Positions 42,181 to 51,151 of a DNA stretch of 64,000 bases are shown piece by piece. Position 1 is the first letter of the stretch, and the number at the start of each line of letters is the position of its first letter. A program made the position numbers and the translations under genes. The notes beneath the pieces were generated by a model. That model ran no database searches. It was not told the DNA's origin and was given only the letters and a program-made list of their open reading frames with translations. This DNA comes from Terriglobales bacterium (GTDB lineage Bacteria; Acidobacteriota; Terriglobia; Terriglobales; Acidobacteriaceae). The stretch spans positions 82,657 to 146,656 of the forward strand of contig DASRER010000028.1 in NCBI GenBank assembly GCA_035651995.1. Reading direction: 5' to 3'.

Positions 42181-44419
42181 GGGCCTCGACGAGCGCCGAT
42201 TCGGTGGCCACCGGCAGCTCCACGATGAAGCGCGCGCCCACCGGCGAATTCTCTTCCACGCGAATGGACCCGCGATGCTCCTCCACGATGCGGCTCACAA
42301 TCGCAAGCCCGAGTCCCGTGCCGCGGCGTTTGGTGGAGAAGTACGGCAGGAAAAGTTTTTCCTTCAGTTCGCGGCTCACGCCGTGACCCGTGTCGGCCAC
42401 GATGATTTCCACCGCGTCACGGCTGGAGAGCAGCGTCGTCTGTATGTGGATTTCGCGCAGCAGCGAGTCCTGCATCGCCTCGGCGGCGTTGTCCACCAGG
42501 TTGGCGATGGCGCGCTTCATCGCTTCCGGATCGGCCAAGACCCGCGGCAGATCGGCGGCCAGGTGCCGCTCCACGCGGATGCCGTCGAGCCGTCCATCGA
42601 ACAAGGCCAGCGCGCTCTCCACGATTCCGTTGATGTTCGCCGGCTGCGGCTGCGCGTTCGGGAAGCGCGCCAGCGTGGAGAACTCGTCCACCAGGGTGCG
42701 CACCGTCTCCACCGCGCCGGCAATCGTTTCGGCGCATCCCTGCACGATGGCCAGCGCCTGCGGCTCGGGATTGGCGCGCTGCAAGTGGCGGCGGATGCGC
42801 TCCGCCGAAAGCGCAATCGGCGTGAGCGGGTTCTTGATCTCGTGCGCCACGCGCCGCGCTACTTCGCGCCACGCCGCCTGCTTCTGCGCCTTGAGCACGT
42901 CGGAGAGATCTTCGAACACGACCACGTAGCCGAGCCGCTGCGCCCCATGCTTCAGCGCCGCGGCGGTCACGGCCACGCTCAGTTGGGCGCGCGGCGTCGC
43001 GATCTCCATCTGGCTGGTGTTCGCGCCCATGCGCTCGGACTTGCGCAGCAGGTGCTCCAGGTCGGCCGCCACGTCGCGCGAGAAGACGTCATCCAGTCCC
43101 GCGCCCACCGGGACCTCGCCCGCGCCGGCAAACATGCGCGCGAACGCGTTGTTCACGTGGGTCACGCGCCGCCGGGCGTCCAGCGACAGCACGCCCGAAG
43201 GAATGCTCTCCAGGATGGTTTCGATCTGCCGCCGCCGCTGCTCCAGTTGCGCGTTGGCATCGGCCAGGTCGCGCGAGGAAGCTTCGATCTGCTTGCGGTT
43301 CGACTCCAGCTCCGCGGCCATCGCGTTGAAACTCGCCACCAGGTCGCCGAGTTCGTCGGCCGCGGTGAGGTGTACGCGATAGTCGAGCCGCCCCTGCTTC
43401 AGTTCTTCCATGGCTTCGGCCAGCGCGGACACCGGCCGCGTGACTTGTTTGCTCAAGAACAGCGCCAGCCACGTCGCCGCAAACAGCACCAGGACGGTCA
43501 GCAGCAGCAAATATCCCATGTAGGTGCGCCGCACCGCCTTGCGTTGCGAGGCCAGTTCGGCGTAGCGCTGCTGGCTCTGGTCAATGCGCTCCAGGGTCGC
43601 CGTGAATTTTTCCGGCAGCGGCATGGCGACGAGAATCCGGCCGCGATCGCCCACCCCGGCCATCGCCAGCATGTAAGGCGCGCCCGCAATCTGGATGGGC
43701 TTGCCGGCGGCGATGTTCTGCCACGGCAGCGCCGCCCGCATCATGGGCCAGGGGCGCGGCGCCTGGAAGCTGGCCTCGGCAATCCAGCGATCGGAGTGCA
43801 ATGGCGGCAGCGCCCCGTCGCCCGAGGCCAGCAGCGCCAGTGCGAAGCCGCCCTGCAACGTAATCTCGTGCCGGCGGAACTCGTTCATCACGCCGCCGAA
43901 GTTGCCCGTCTGGAAAGCCCGCTGCGTGTCGGCCGCCGCCGCAATGGAGCGCGACTCGCTGCGCGCATTTTCCGCCGCGTACCCGGCCAGCAGGCGGGCA
44001 ACGTCCGCCGAATCGGCGCGCACTTCTTCCACCGGCTGCGAAAACCAGCGCTCGATGGAGCGGTTCATCAGCCCGTAGGCAAACAGGTAAAGGAAGAGCA
44101 CCGGGGTAGTCGAAATCACCAGCGCGCCCACCACCATGCGCGTGCGGAACTTCGAGCCCAGCACGCCCACCCGCCGCTCCAGAAATACCTTCAGCAGGTT
44201 GCGGACGAGGATGAATCCCAGCGTGACCAGCAGCAGGAAGATCAGCGACGAGAGCGCCGCCAGTACCAGCGTCTCCTCGCTGCTGTTCGGTCGCAGGAAG
44301 CTCAGGTTGAACGCCGTCTGCGAAAACACCACCGCAAACAGCACCGCCGTGCCGATGATCAGCCCCAGCAGAAACCGCTTCCGCTGCTGCCCGGGCGGCG
44401 ACATGGTGTTGTCAGACAC
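42173..44419 (-). CDS. NtrY-like sensor histidine kinase
   Basis: 748 residues. Several N-terminal membrane segments (about 16-35, 50-72, 94-115), an extracytoplasmic region of about 170 residues, another segment (about 302-322), then HAMP, PAS (ILESIPSGVLSLDARRRVTH), HisKA with RRVAHEIKNPLTPIALSAER, and HATPase with DTGHGVS and GTGLGLAIV. The domain order is that of NtrY. It pairs with the NtrX-like regulator downstream. GTG 44419 is chosen; ATG 44404 also fits. TATAAT lies at 44436-44441 on the minus strand, 17-22 bases upstream. Confidence 0.9.
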   Translation of the reverse strand: MSDNTMSPPGQQRKRFLLGLIIGTAVLFAVVFSQTAFNLSFLRPNSSEETLVLAALSSLIFLLLVTLGFILVRNLLKVFLERRVGVLGSKFRTRMVVGALVISTTPVLFLYLFAYGLMNRSIERWFSQPVEEVRADSADVARLLAGYAAENARSESRSIAAAADTQRAFQTGNFGGVMNEFRRHEITLQGGFALALLASGDGALPPLHSDRWIAEASFQAPRPWPMMRAALPWQNIAAGKPIQIAGAPYMLAMAGVGDRGRILVAMPLPEKFTATLERIDQSQQRYAELASQRKAVRRTYMGYLLLLTVLVLFAATWLALFLSKQVTRPVSALAEAMEELKQGRLDYRVHLTAADELGDLVASFNAMAAELESNRKQIEASSRDLADANAQLEQRRRQIETILESIPSGVLSLDARRRVTHVNNAFARMFAGAGEVPVGAGLDDVFSRDVAADLEHLLRKSERMGANTSQMEIATPRAQLSVAVTAAALKHGAQRLGYVVVFEDLSDVLKAQKQAAWREVARRVAHEIKNPLTPIALSAERIRRHLQRANPEPQALAIVQGCAETIAGAVETVRTLVDEFSTLARFPNAQPQPANINGIVESALALFDGRLDGIRVERHLAADLPRVLADPEAMKRAIANLVDNAAEAMQDSLLREIHIQTTLLSSRDAVEIIVADTGHGVSRELKEKLFLPYFSTKRRGTGLGLAIVSRIVEEHRGSIRVEENSPVGARFIVELPVATESALVEAHA

Positions 44420-44872
44420 GGTACTCAGTGTCTCAATTATAGGGAAAACTGTGGCGGAAACGACACAGTTGATGCATCGGGCGATCTGGTTGAATGGGTG
44501 ATCGGGTGATTACGAACTGCGTGGCGCGCACGCCCTCGTCCGCGTGCTCGCGCCATCACGACTCTTCACGACGTAGCGGCGGGCGCCCTCGCCCGCCGGC
44601 ACGCCACCCCGGACCGTGTGGACGCGGGCGACCTCGCCCGCGCGGCCACGCCACCATTGCACATTAGCTTGAGAGCGAGCTCAAAAACGATCCCCGCCGT
44701 CTGCGGCCGAAGCACTAGACTATGCGCAACGATCAGACCTTTGCTGAACATTCAGAGGTTCTGCCGGTAGCGGCGCAGTCCATTGGCTGCGGATGGGCAC
44801 GCCTTTACCCGTGCAAGGACGGCTCGGACATCGTGCGCCGCATGCTCCACCTCTGAGATAATCTGCGCGCCC
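44420..44872. repeat. Intergenic region with palindromes and a 30-base repeat
   Basis: A GCGGCGGGCGCCCTCGCCCG palindrome (about 44576-44602) and a GCGGGCGACCTCGCCCGC palindrome (about 44623-44640) belong to the dispersed family. Bases 44835-44864 are a perfect 30-base copy of 45283-45312, the last codons and downstream bases of the DUF4870 gene. No complete gene is seen. Confidence 0.65.
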
Positions 44873-45304
44873 ATGTCCGCGCCCGACACCCCCGCCGTTC
44901 CCACGCAGGACGAGCGCACCATGGCGCTGCTGGCGCACGTGCTTCAGATGGTGGGCGGGTTCCTGCCGGCGCTGATTATCTTCTTCATCCGCGACAAGTC
45001 GCGCTTTGTCAGGTTCCACGCCGTGCAGGTGCTGCTTTATCAGGCGGCGTACCTCCTGTTCATGGTGTTGTTCATCATCGTGTGGATTGGGAGCATCGTC
45101 GGCCTTGCCGCCACCCAGGCGCAATCCCACGGACAGCCGCCAGCGTGGTTCTTCCTGCTCTTTCCGCTCATCTGGATCGGTTTCTTCCTGGCGTGGATCA
45201 CGACCCTGGTCCTTTCCATCATGTACGGCGTCAAGGCCAGCCGGGGTGAGTGGGCGGCTTATCCGGTGGTCGGCGGCTGGGCGCGCCGCATGCTCCACCT
45301 CTGA
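44873..45304 (+). CDS. DUF4870 membrane protein
   Basis: 143 residues. TQDERTMALLAHVLQMVGGF is followed by FFIRDKSRFVRFHAVQVLLY, the DUF4870 core, and then three or four membrane segments ending ASRGEWAAYPVVGGWARRML. Function is unknown; the family often sits near transport or envelope genes. The final codons lie within a 30-base direct repeat also found just upstream of the gene. Confidence 0.8.
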   Translation: MSAPDTPAVPTQDERTMALLAHVLQMVGGFLPALIIFFIRDKSRFVRFHAVQVLLYQAAYLLFMVLFIIVWIGSIVGLAATQAQSHGQPPAWFFLLFPLIWIGFFLAWITTLVLSIMYGVKASRGEWAAYPVVGGWARRMLHL

Positions 45305-45345
45305 GATAATCTTCGGTTCGCATCCACGAAGACAGGGACCCAAGA

Positions 45346-46311
45346 CTGCAGCCTGACCTGAACAACTTCGCCGCTCTCATCCGCGCGGGCGACCCCCGGG
45401 CGCTGGCGCGCGCCATCAGCGTGGTGGAAGACCGCGCGCCCGGATGGCAGCGCCTGCTCGGCGCCCTGTTCCCGCACACCGGACGCGCCCGCATCCTGGG
45501 ACTCACCGGCGCGCCCGGCGCCGGCAAGAGCACGCTGGTGGACCAGCTCGCGCGCGTCTATCGTGCGCAGGGCAAGACGCTCGGCGTCATTGCTGTTGAC
45601 CCCACAAGCCCGTTCTCCGGCGGGGCCATTCTCGGTGACCGCATTCGCATGCAGTCGCACCACGCCGACGCCGGCGTCTATGTGCGCTCGATGGCCACGC
45701 GCGGGTCGTTGGGAGGACTGGCAAGCGCCACGGCGGACGTCGCCTCGGTCCTGGACGCCGCCGGCCGCGACCCGGTCTTGATCGAGACCGTCGGCGTCGG
45801 CCAGGACGAAGTCGACATCGTGCGCCTGGCCGACGTCACCGTCGTCATCCTCGTCCCCGGCATGGGCGACGACGTGCAGACCATCAAGGCCGGCATCATG
45901 GAGATTGCCGACGTCTTCGTCATCAACAAGAGCGACCGCGAGGGCGCCGAGCGGGTGGAGCGCGAAATCCGCGCCATGCAGGCGCTGGCCCCGCGCGCCG
46001 ACCAGTGGACGCCGCCGGTCGTCAAGACCGTGGCCACCGAAGCCAAAGGCATTCCCGAACTCGCCGCCGCGATTGCGAAGTACGAGGATTTCCTCAAGCG
46101 CAGCGGGCAGGCCGCCGCCAAAAAGCAGCAGAACTGGCGCGGCCGCCTGGTGGAGATGCTGCGCGAAGCGCTGGTCGAGCGCGTCCGCCGCGAAGTGGGC
46201 GACGAGCAGCTCGCCCGCTACGCCGCCGAAGTCGCCGAGCACCGCCGCGATCCGTACGCGCTGGTGGAAGAGCTGGCGGGAGAGATGAAACGCGAGCGCG
46301 TGCGCAGGTAA
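45346..46311 (+). CDS. meaB: Methylmalonyl Co-A mutase-associated GTPase MeaB (ArgK)
   Basis: 321 residues if CTG 45346 is the start. G3E GTPase that protects and reloads B12-dependent methylmalonyl-CoA mutase. Walker A GAPGAGKS (about 55-62), DPTSPFSGGAILGDRIRM, ETVGVGQDEVDI and NKSD are present. The conserved N-terminal helix (LIRAGDPRALARAISVVED) lies upstream of GTG 45421, the first ordinary start, and no ATG, GTG or TTG precedes it after the in-frame stop at 45307. CTG 45346 has AGGGA seven bases upstream. The adjacent mce gene supports the pathway. Confidence 0.9.
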   Translation: MQPDLNNFAALIRAGDPRALARAISVVEDRAPGWQRLLGALFPHTGRARILGLTGAPGAGKSTLVDQLARVYRAQGKTLGVIAVDPTSPFSGGAILGDRIRMQSHHADAGVYVRSMATRGSLGGLASATADVASVLDAAGRDPVLIETVGVGQDEVDIVRLADVTVVILVPGMGDDVQTIKAGIMEIADVFVINKSDREGAERVEREIRAMQALAPRADQWTPPVVKTVATEAKGIPELAAAIAKYEDFLKRSGQAAAKKQQNWRGRLVEMLREALVERVRREVGDEQLARYAAEVAEHRRDPYALVEELAGEMKRERVRR

Positions 46312-46312
46312 G

Positions 46313-46402
46313 ATTGCCGAATTGCGGAACTGCCGAATTGTAGGCAAGCTCAAACGAAGGGTTTCAATTCGGCAATTCGGCAGCTCTGCAATTCGGCAAT
46401 TG
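46313..46402. repeat. GAATTGCC word-repeat hairpin before mce
   Basis: Arm one (46313-46341) is degenerate ATTGCCGAATTGC words; arm two (about 46365-46402) is their inverted complement (CAATTCGGCAATTCGGCAG and onward). About 24 of 28 positions would pair. It ends five bases before the mce ATG, where no Shine-Dalgarno is seen. The same word family lies inside the gene at 61775-62998. Confidence 0.75.
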
Positions 46403-46406
46403 GGCC

Positions 46407-46814
46407 ATGGCAATCATTGACCATCTCGGCATCGCCGTCCGCTCGCTCGAGCGCTCCAAACGCTTCTACCAATTGCTTGGGCTCGAGGTCGTGGGCGAGG
46501 AGACCATCGAGCACGAGCGCGTAAAGATCGCGATGGTGCCGCTGGGCGAGTCGCGCATCGAACTGCTCGAGCCCACGCACCCCGATTCGCCCGTCGGCCG
46601 GTTCCTGGAAAAACGGGGGGAGGGCCTGCACCACGTCGCGCTGCGCGTCGCGGACCTTTCCGCCACCGTCGAAAAACTCAAGCAGCAGGGCACACGCCTC
46701 ATCTCCGACGAAATCAAGGTCGGCGCCGGCGGACATCTGTATGTCTTCGTGCACCCATCGTCAGCCGGCGGCGTGCTGCTGGAGCTGTGCGAAGAGCCGC
46801 CGGGCGGAGTGTGA
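46407..46814 (+). CDS. mce: Methylmalonyl-CoA epimerase
   Basis: 135 residues, a vicinal-oxygen-chelate fold. It interconverts (2R) and (2S) methylmalonyl-CoA. Metal ligands fit: His6 in IDHLGIAV, His in GLHHVALRV and Glu in GVLLELCEE. It follows meaB by 95 bases on the same strand. The mutase itself is not in the window. Confidence 0.93.
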   Translation: MAIIDHLGIAVRSLERSKRFYQLLGLEVVGEETIEHERVKIAMVPLGESRIELLEPTHPDSPVGRFLEKRGEGLHHVALRVADLSATVEKLKQQGTRLISDEIKVGAGGHLYVFVHPSSAGGVLLELCEEPPGGV

Positions 46815-46816
46815 AA

Positions 46817-46938
46817 AGCAGCACTCAGCAGTCAGCAACTCAGCATTCAGCCCATGCGCAGCTTTTTCGACCGCGCAAAATGTCGCTCGAATGTTGAAGG
46901 GCTGAATTCTGATTGCTGAGTGCTGATTGCTGATTGCT
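46817..46938. repeat. TCAGCA word-repeat hairpin before tsaB
   Basis: Arm one, 46817-46853 (AGCAGCACTCAGCAGTCAGC and onward), begins three bases after the mce stop. Arm two, 46899-46938, is its inverted complement (GGGCTGAATTCTGATTGCTG and onward). It ends five bases before the tsaB ATG, and no Shine-Dalgarno is visible. Confidence 0.75.
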
Positions 46939-46943
46939 AGCTC

Positions 46944-47648
46944 ATGCTGATTCTCTCCATTGACACCACCGGCCGCGCCGGCGCCGTTGCCCTGGCCCGC
47001 GGCGATGCGTCTGCCTGCGAGATCATCGCCTCGTCGCCGCTCGAAGGCGGCACTTACTCGGCACAACTGGCGCCCACGATCGCGGCGCTGCTGGAGCGCA
47101 ACCGCCTGAAGCTGGCCGGCCTCAACGGCATCGCCGTCGCGCACGGCCCCGGTTCGTTCACCGGGCTGCGCGTCGGTCTCGCCGCCGTCAAAGCGCTGGC
47201 GGAAATCATTCGCGTTCCGATCGCAGCCGTTTCGCTGCTCGAAGCGCTGGCGCTTGCGGCGCAGCGCCGCGCCGCCGAACCGGGCGTCTATTCGCAGATC
47301 ATGGCCGCGCTCGATGCGGGACGCAGCGAGTTCTATGTCGCCGAGTATCGCGTGCACGGCAACCGCGCCGAGCTGCAGCGCCAGTTCGTGGCGCACTGCG
47401 AGGAGTTCATCGCGGCCGTTCGCGGCCAGGCCCGCGCCGGCGCCGGCCCGGTGGTCACGCCCGACGACGCGGTCGCGCAGGCCGCCGGCACGGCCGGCCT
47501 CCACCTCGAGCGCGTTCCGCGCCCAAGCGTCGCCGACGTCGCCCGCATCGGCCTGCGCAAGCTCGCCGCCGGCGAAACCGTCAGCGCCGCCGATCTCGAC
47601 GCCGAGTACATCCGCCGGTCGGATGCGGAAATTTTCGCGAAGCCGTGA
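46944..47648 (+). CDS. tsaB: tRNA t6A synthesis protein TsaB
   Basis: 234 residues. ASKHA fold: ILSIDTTGRAGAVALARGD, ALLERNRLKLAGLNGIAVAH and GPGSFTGLRVGLAAVKALAE are TsaB hallmarks. It works with TsaD and TsaE to make threonylcarbamoyladenosine at tRNA position 37. RimI-like acetyltransferase follows, a common order. No metal-binding His pair is present, as expected for TsaB rather than TsaD. Confidence 0.93.
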   Translation: MLILSIDTTGRAGAVALARGDASACEIIASSPLEGGTYSAQLAPTIAALLERNRLKLAGLNGIAVAHGPGSFTGLRVGLAAVKALAEIIRVPIAAVSLLEALALAAQRRAAEPGVYSQIMAALDAGRSEFYVAEYRVHGNRAELQRQFVAHCEEFIAAVRGQARAGAGPVVTPDDAVAQAAGTAGLHLERVPRPSVADVARIGLRKLAAGETVSAADLDAEYIRRSDAEIFAKP

Positions 47649-47689
47649 TTTCCCTGGCGGCCTTCGCGTGCACTTCGTGTCCTTTTAGA
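47645..47689. repeat. CACGAAGG word tract, inverted
   Basis: TTCCCTGGCGGCCTTCGCGT then GCACTTCGTGTCCTTTTAG, filling the whole space between the tsaB stop and the rimI ATG. Confidence 0.6.
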
Positions 47690-48150
47690 TGAATGTCCGC
47701 CCCGCCACCATCGAAGACGTTCCCGCCATGCGCGGCCTCGCCGAAGCCGCGCCCGAAGCTGCGCAGTGGAGCGCGGCCGAATGGGAGCGGCTCCACGATC
47801 CTGAGTCGGCGCAGCGGCTGGCGCTGGTCGCCGAACACGAAGGCGACGTCATCGGCTTCGTCGTTCTGCGCACGCTCGCCGGCGACTGGGAGCTGGAGAA
47901 CATCGCGGTCGCACTCGCCGCGCGAAGGCGTGGAGCAGGGAAGCGGCTGATCGCCGCAGCGCTCGCGCTCGCCCGCGAATCCCGCGCCCGGAGCGTGTTT
48001 CTCGAGGTCCGCGAATCGAACGCCGCGGCGCGCGCGCTGTACGAGTCCGCCGGCTTCCGCCCCGCCGGCCGCCGCCCCGGCTACTATGCCGCCCCGCGCG
48101 AAGACGCCATCGTTTACAAACTGCTAACGCGCGCCAGCGCTGACCGATAA
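47689..48150 (+). CDS. rimI: RimI-like ribosomal-protein/N-alpha acetyltransferase
   Basis: 153 residues, GNAT fold. WELENIAVALAARRRGAGKR contains the acetyl-CoA loop (R-R-G-A-G-K), then FLEVRESNAAARALYESAGF, then RRPGYYAAPREDAIVY, the RimI pattern. It acetylates protein N-termini, classically ribosomal protein S18. The position after tsaB agrees. The ATG directly follows a word tract with no ribosome binding site. Confidence 0.88.
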   Translation: MNVRPATIEDVPAMRGLAEAAPEAAQWSAAEWERLHDPESAQRLALVAEHEGDVIGFVVLRTLAGDWELENIAVALAARRRGAGKRLIAAALALARESRARSVFLEVRESNAAARALYESAGFRPAGRRPGYYAAPREDAIVYKLLTRASADR

Positions 48151-48228
48151 CCAATTCAGCAGCTCGCAAAATCCGTTGAAGGTACCCCGGCCGTGTGATA
48201 GCGTTTACCTCACTTAGGAGGTTGGTGG

Positions 48229-48459
48229 ATGGCTTCTGCTGAACTCCGCAGCCAACTCCTGGCAAGCAACGACGAATTTCGCCGCCTCGTCCAGGAGCAC
48301 TCCCAATACTCACAACGCCTCGAATCCCTGATCCAGAAGCGGTACTTATCCGAAGACGAAAAACTGGAGGAAGTCCGGCTCAAGAAGCTCAAACTGCGCC
48401 TGAAAGACGAAATGGAGCGGATTGAGCTCAAGTATCGCCAGACGAACCAGGTCGCCTGA
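48229..48459 (+). CDS. DUF465/YdcH-like small helical protein
   Basis: 76 residues. NDEFRRLVQEHSQYSQRLES then LEEVRLKKLKLRLKDEMERI matches the short helical-hairpin DUF465 family, whose function is unknown. An excellent AGGAGG site precedes ATG 48229, and a terminator follows, so this is a stand-alone gene with strong translation signals, unlike its neighbours. Confidence 0.85.
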   Translation: MASAELRSQLLASNDEFRRLVQEHSQYSQRLESLIQKRYLSEDEKLEEVRLKKLKLRLKDEMERIELKYRQTNQVA

Positions 48460-48486
48460 AGACTTTCCGAATCGAAGGTAAGAAGA

Positions 48487-48515
48487 AGAGACGCCGCTGC
48501 GCGTCTCTTTTTTCT
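48487..48515 (+). terminator. Rho-independent terminator after DUF465 gene
   Basis: AGAGACGC (48487-48494) pairs with GCGTCTCT (48501-48508), followed by TTTTTTC. Confidence 0.88.
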
Positions 48516-48528
48516 TTGTTCTCCGTAA

Positions 48529-49524
48529 TCACATCTTGACCACCGCGGCGCCGGCAACGCCGTCGTGCTTCAGGGCGTTCAGCGCCTCGTTGATCTGGGT
48601 AAGGCGGAATTGCTGCACCGCGGTCACCACGGGAATTTTCGCGGCCTCGGCGAGGAAGTCGCGCCCGTCTTCGCGCGTGTTGTTGGCCACGCTGCGGATC
48701 GAGCGCTCCTGGTAGAGGCTGGCGTAGGGCAACGCCGGGATGTCGCTCATGTGGATCCCGCCCAGCACGAGCCTGCCGCCTTTTTTCAGCGCCGTGAGCG
48801 CCGGCGGGACCAGGTCCCCGGCGGGCGCGAAGATGATGGAAGCGTCCAGGTGCGCCGGCGGCAGCGCCCTGGCGTCGCCCACCCAGGCCGCGCCCAGCCG
48901 CAGCGCCAGCTCGCGGTGCTTCTCGTCGCGCGTCGAAACGTACACCGCCGCGCCGCGGCCCCGCGCCACCTGGATGCACACGTGCCCCGCCGCGCCGAAT
49001 CCGTAAATTCCCAGTTTGCTTCCGGCGCCGATATCGGCCAGGCGCAGGCAGCGGAACCCAATGATGCCGGCGCACAACAGCGGCGCGGCCTGCACGTCGG
49101 TAAATTGTGCGGGCAGCGGATAGACGAACTCCTCTTCCGCCACCGTGTACTCGGCAAAGCCGCCGTTCACCGTGTAGCCGGTGAACTCCGGCGCGTCGCA
49201 AAGGTTCTCGCGGCCGCTCCGGCAATACCGGCACACGCCATCGGTGCGGTGCAGCCAGGCAACGCCTACCCGCGCCCCCGGCGCGAACCGGTTTGCTCCC
49301 GGACCGGCAGCGTCCACCGTGCCCACGATCTGGTGCCCGGGAATGATTTCCGCGCGACGGGGCGGCAGCTCTCCTTCCACCACGTGCAGGTCGGTGCGGC
49401 ACACCGCGCACGCGCTGACCCGCACGCGGACCTGCCCGGGTCCCGGCTCCGGCACCGGCACCTGCCGCACCTGGAGCGGATTGCTCTCCACCGCAGCCGG
49501 CGCTGGCAACACCGCGGCCAACAT
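48529..49524 (-). CDS. Zinc-dependent alcohol dehydrogenase
   Basis: 331 residues, medium-chain dehydrogenase fold. Catalytic zinc: Cys in [13 protein letters not shown] and His-Glu in [12 protein letters not shown] loop [10 protein letters not shown]. In the structural-zinc loop [16 protein letters not shown] only three of the four usual Cys are present; the first is Asp. The closest group is single-domain AdhA-type alcohol dehydrogenases. ATG 49524 is chosen; GTG 49533 is also possible. It is convergent to the DUF465 gene and divergent from psd. Confidence 0.88.
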   Translation of the reverse strand: MLAAVLPAPAAVESNPLQVRQVPVPEPGPGQVRVRVSACAVCRTDLHVVEGELPPRRAEIIPGHQIVGTVDAAGPGANRFAPGARVGVAWLHRTDGVCRYCRSGRENLCDAPEFTGYTVNGGFAEYTVAEEEFVYPLPAQFTDVQAAPLLCAGIIGFRCLRLADIGAGSKLGIYGFGAAGHVCIQVARGRGAAVYVSTRDEKHRELALRLGAAWVGDARALPPAHLDASIIFAPAGDLVPPALTALKKGGRLVLGGIHMSDIPALPYASLYQERSIRSVANNTREDGRDFLAEAAKIPVVTAVQQFRLTQINEALNALKHDGVAGAAVVKM

Positions 49525-49613
49525 GGCATTCACAATTATCTCGCGCTGCGCACCGCGTTCCGGAATTGTGCAATAACCGGTCAGCGATTCACCCGATATA
49601 ATCGAAGCCGGGA

Positions 49614-50282
49614 ATGGTCCGCGACGGCATCTACTACGGGGTTGGCATGGCGCTGGCGGCGCTCCTTTTGGGGTGGCTGGCAGGGCCGTGGTACGCCGTG
49701 CCGGCGCTGGCCGCGGCGGCATTTTTCATGTGGTTCTTTCGCGACCCTGAGCGCGCCGTTCCCGCCGAAGCCGGCGCCGTGGTCTCGCCCGCCGACGGCA
49801 AAGTCACCGACGTTTCCACCGTGCAGGTCGGCGGACAATCCCGCCACCGCATCAGCATCTTTCTCAGCGTCTTCGACGTCCACGTAAACCGCTCGCCCAT
49901 TTCCGGCGTGGTACGGCATGTGGAGTACCGTCGCGGCAAGTTCGGCAATGCCATGGGCGCCATTTCCGCCGAAGAAAACGAGCAGAACATCGTCACCGTC
50001 GAAGGCGAAGGCCAGACCGTGGTCTTCAAGCAGATCGCAGGGCTGCTGGCGCGCCGCATCGTATTCACGCCGCGGGTGGGCGATCAGCTCGCGCGCGGCC
50101 AGCGCGTTGGCATGATCAAGTTCGGCTCGCGCGTTGACGTCATCCTCGGCCCCGGCGTCACGCCCGGTGTGGCCGTCGGCCAGCGCGTGCGCGGCGGAGC
50201 GAGCATCCTGGGACAGGCGCAGGCGCCGGGTTCGCAGCCGCGGCCGCAGTCTGACCGCGTGCCCGCCGGAGCGCGCGCGTGA
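49614..50282 (+). CDS. psd: Phosphatidylserine decarboxylase proenzyme, short type
   Basis: 222 residues. It makes phosphatidylethanolamine. An N-terminal membrane hairpin is followed by [16 protein letters not shown] (Asp61), and [18 protein letters not shown] (His90). The self-cleavage site is Gly171-Ser172 in KFGSRVDV; the Ser becomes the pyruvoyl group. An Arg/Pro/Gln-rich tail follows. GTGA overlap with pssA. Paired with pssA, it completes the PE pathway. Confidence 0.95.
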   Translation: MVRDGIYYGVGMALAALLLGWLAGPWYAVPALAAAAFFMWFFRDPERAVPAEAGAVVSPADGKVTDVSTVQVGGQSRHRISIFLSVFDVHVNRSPISGVVRHVEYRRGKFGNAMGAISAEENEQNIVTVEGEGQTVVFKQIAGLLARRIVFTPRVGDQLARGQRVGMIKFGSRVDVILGPGVTPGVAVGQRVRGGASILGQAQAPGSQPRPQSDRVPAGARA

Positions 50283-51151
50283 ACGCCCCCTCCAGCAGTT
50301 GGCCGGGCGACGACGTGCGCCGCCGCCGCCGCCTCCGCAAGGGCATGTATCTGCTGCCTTCGCTGTTCACCACCGCCAACATCGCCGCGGGATTTTATGC
50401 TCTCTCGCAGGCCATTCAGGGCAGCGCCACCGAGCCGTGGCACTTCGACTGGTCGGCCAAGGCGATCGGCTTCGCCATCCTGTTCGACGGCCTCGACGGC
50501 CGCATCGCGCGCATGACCAACACCACCAGCGACTTCGGCAAGCAGCTCGATTCGCTTGCCGACGTGATCACCTTTGGCGTCGCGCCCGCCATGCTCGCCT
50601 GGTTGTGGGGCTTCCGCATGCTGCCCGCCATGGCGCAGCCGGACCTGCGTGTGCGGCTCGTCCAGATCGGCGTCATCGCCTGCTTCATGTTTCTGATGGC
50701 AGGCGCCAGCCGCCTGGCGCGCTTCAACATTCAGCTCAACCCGCAGCCCTCGAATCCCGGGCGTCCCGGCCGCAAGTATTTCGTCGGCATGCCCATCCCG
50801 GCAGGCGCGGGCGCTATCGCCGCCGCCGTCCACTTCTGGAACGGCGTGCCGCTCGACACCTGGTGGTGGGCCGCCGTCTGGACCGCATTCGTTGTCGCGC
50901 TCAGCTTCCTCATGGTCAGCACCTGGCGCTTTTACAGCTTCAAAGACATTGACCTGCGCGCGCGCCACCCGTTCTATAGAATCCTTCTCATCGGATTGCT
51001 GATCGGCGGCATCTGGTACTTTTCGACGTTCGTGCTGTTCTTCCTGGCGCTGACCTACATGCTGTCCGGCGTGTTCGCGCGGCTGGCGTATGTGCTTCGT
51101 CGCCGCCAGGCCGCGCCGGCGGCCTACGAGGAAGCCAGCGAGATGCGCTGA
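50279..51151 (+). CDS. pssA: CDP-diacylglycerol-serine O-phosphatidyltransferase
   Basis: 290 residues. The CDP-alcohol phosphotransferase motif is complete: D73-G-R-I-A-R78, G87, D91 and D95. The Arg-rich N-terminus ([17 protein letters not shown]) and about eight membrane segments match type II PssA. It makes phosphatidylserine for the psd product. The start GTG overlaps the psd stop. Confidence 0.95.
   Translation: MNAPSSSWPGDDVRRRRRLRKGMYLLPSLFTTANIAAGFYALSQAIQGSATEPWHFDWSAKAIGFAILFDGLDGRIARMTNTTSDFGKQLDSLADVITFGVAPAMLAWLWGFRMLPAMAQPDLRVRLVQIGVIACFMFLMAGASRLARFNIQLNPQPSNPGRPGRKYFVGMPIPAGAGAIAAAVHFWNGVPLDTWWWAAVWTAFVVALSFLMVSTWRFYSFKDIDLRARHPFYRILLIGLLIGGIWYFSTFVLFFLALTYMLSGVFARLAYVLRRRQAAPAAYEEASEMR

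Noticed and set aside
44783..44872. N-terminal extension of the DUF4870 protein
   Set aside because: The in-frame region upstream of ATG 44873 is derived from the 30-base repeat and flanking DNA, and the family domain begins just after ATG 44873.
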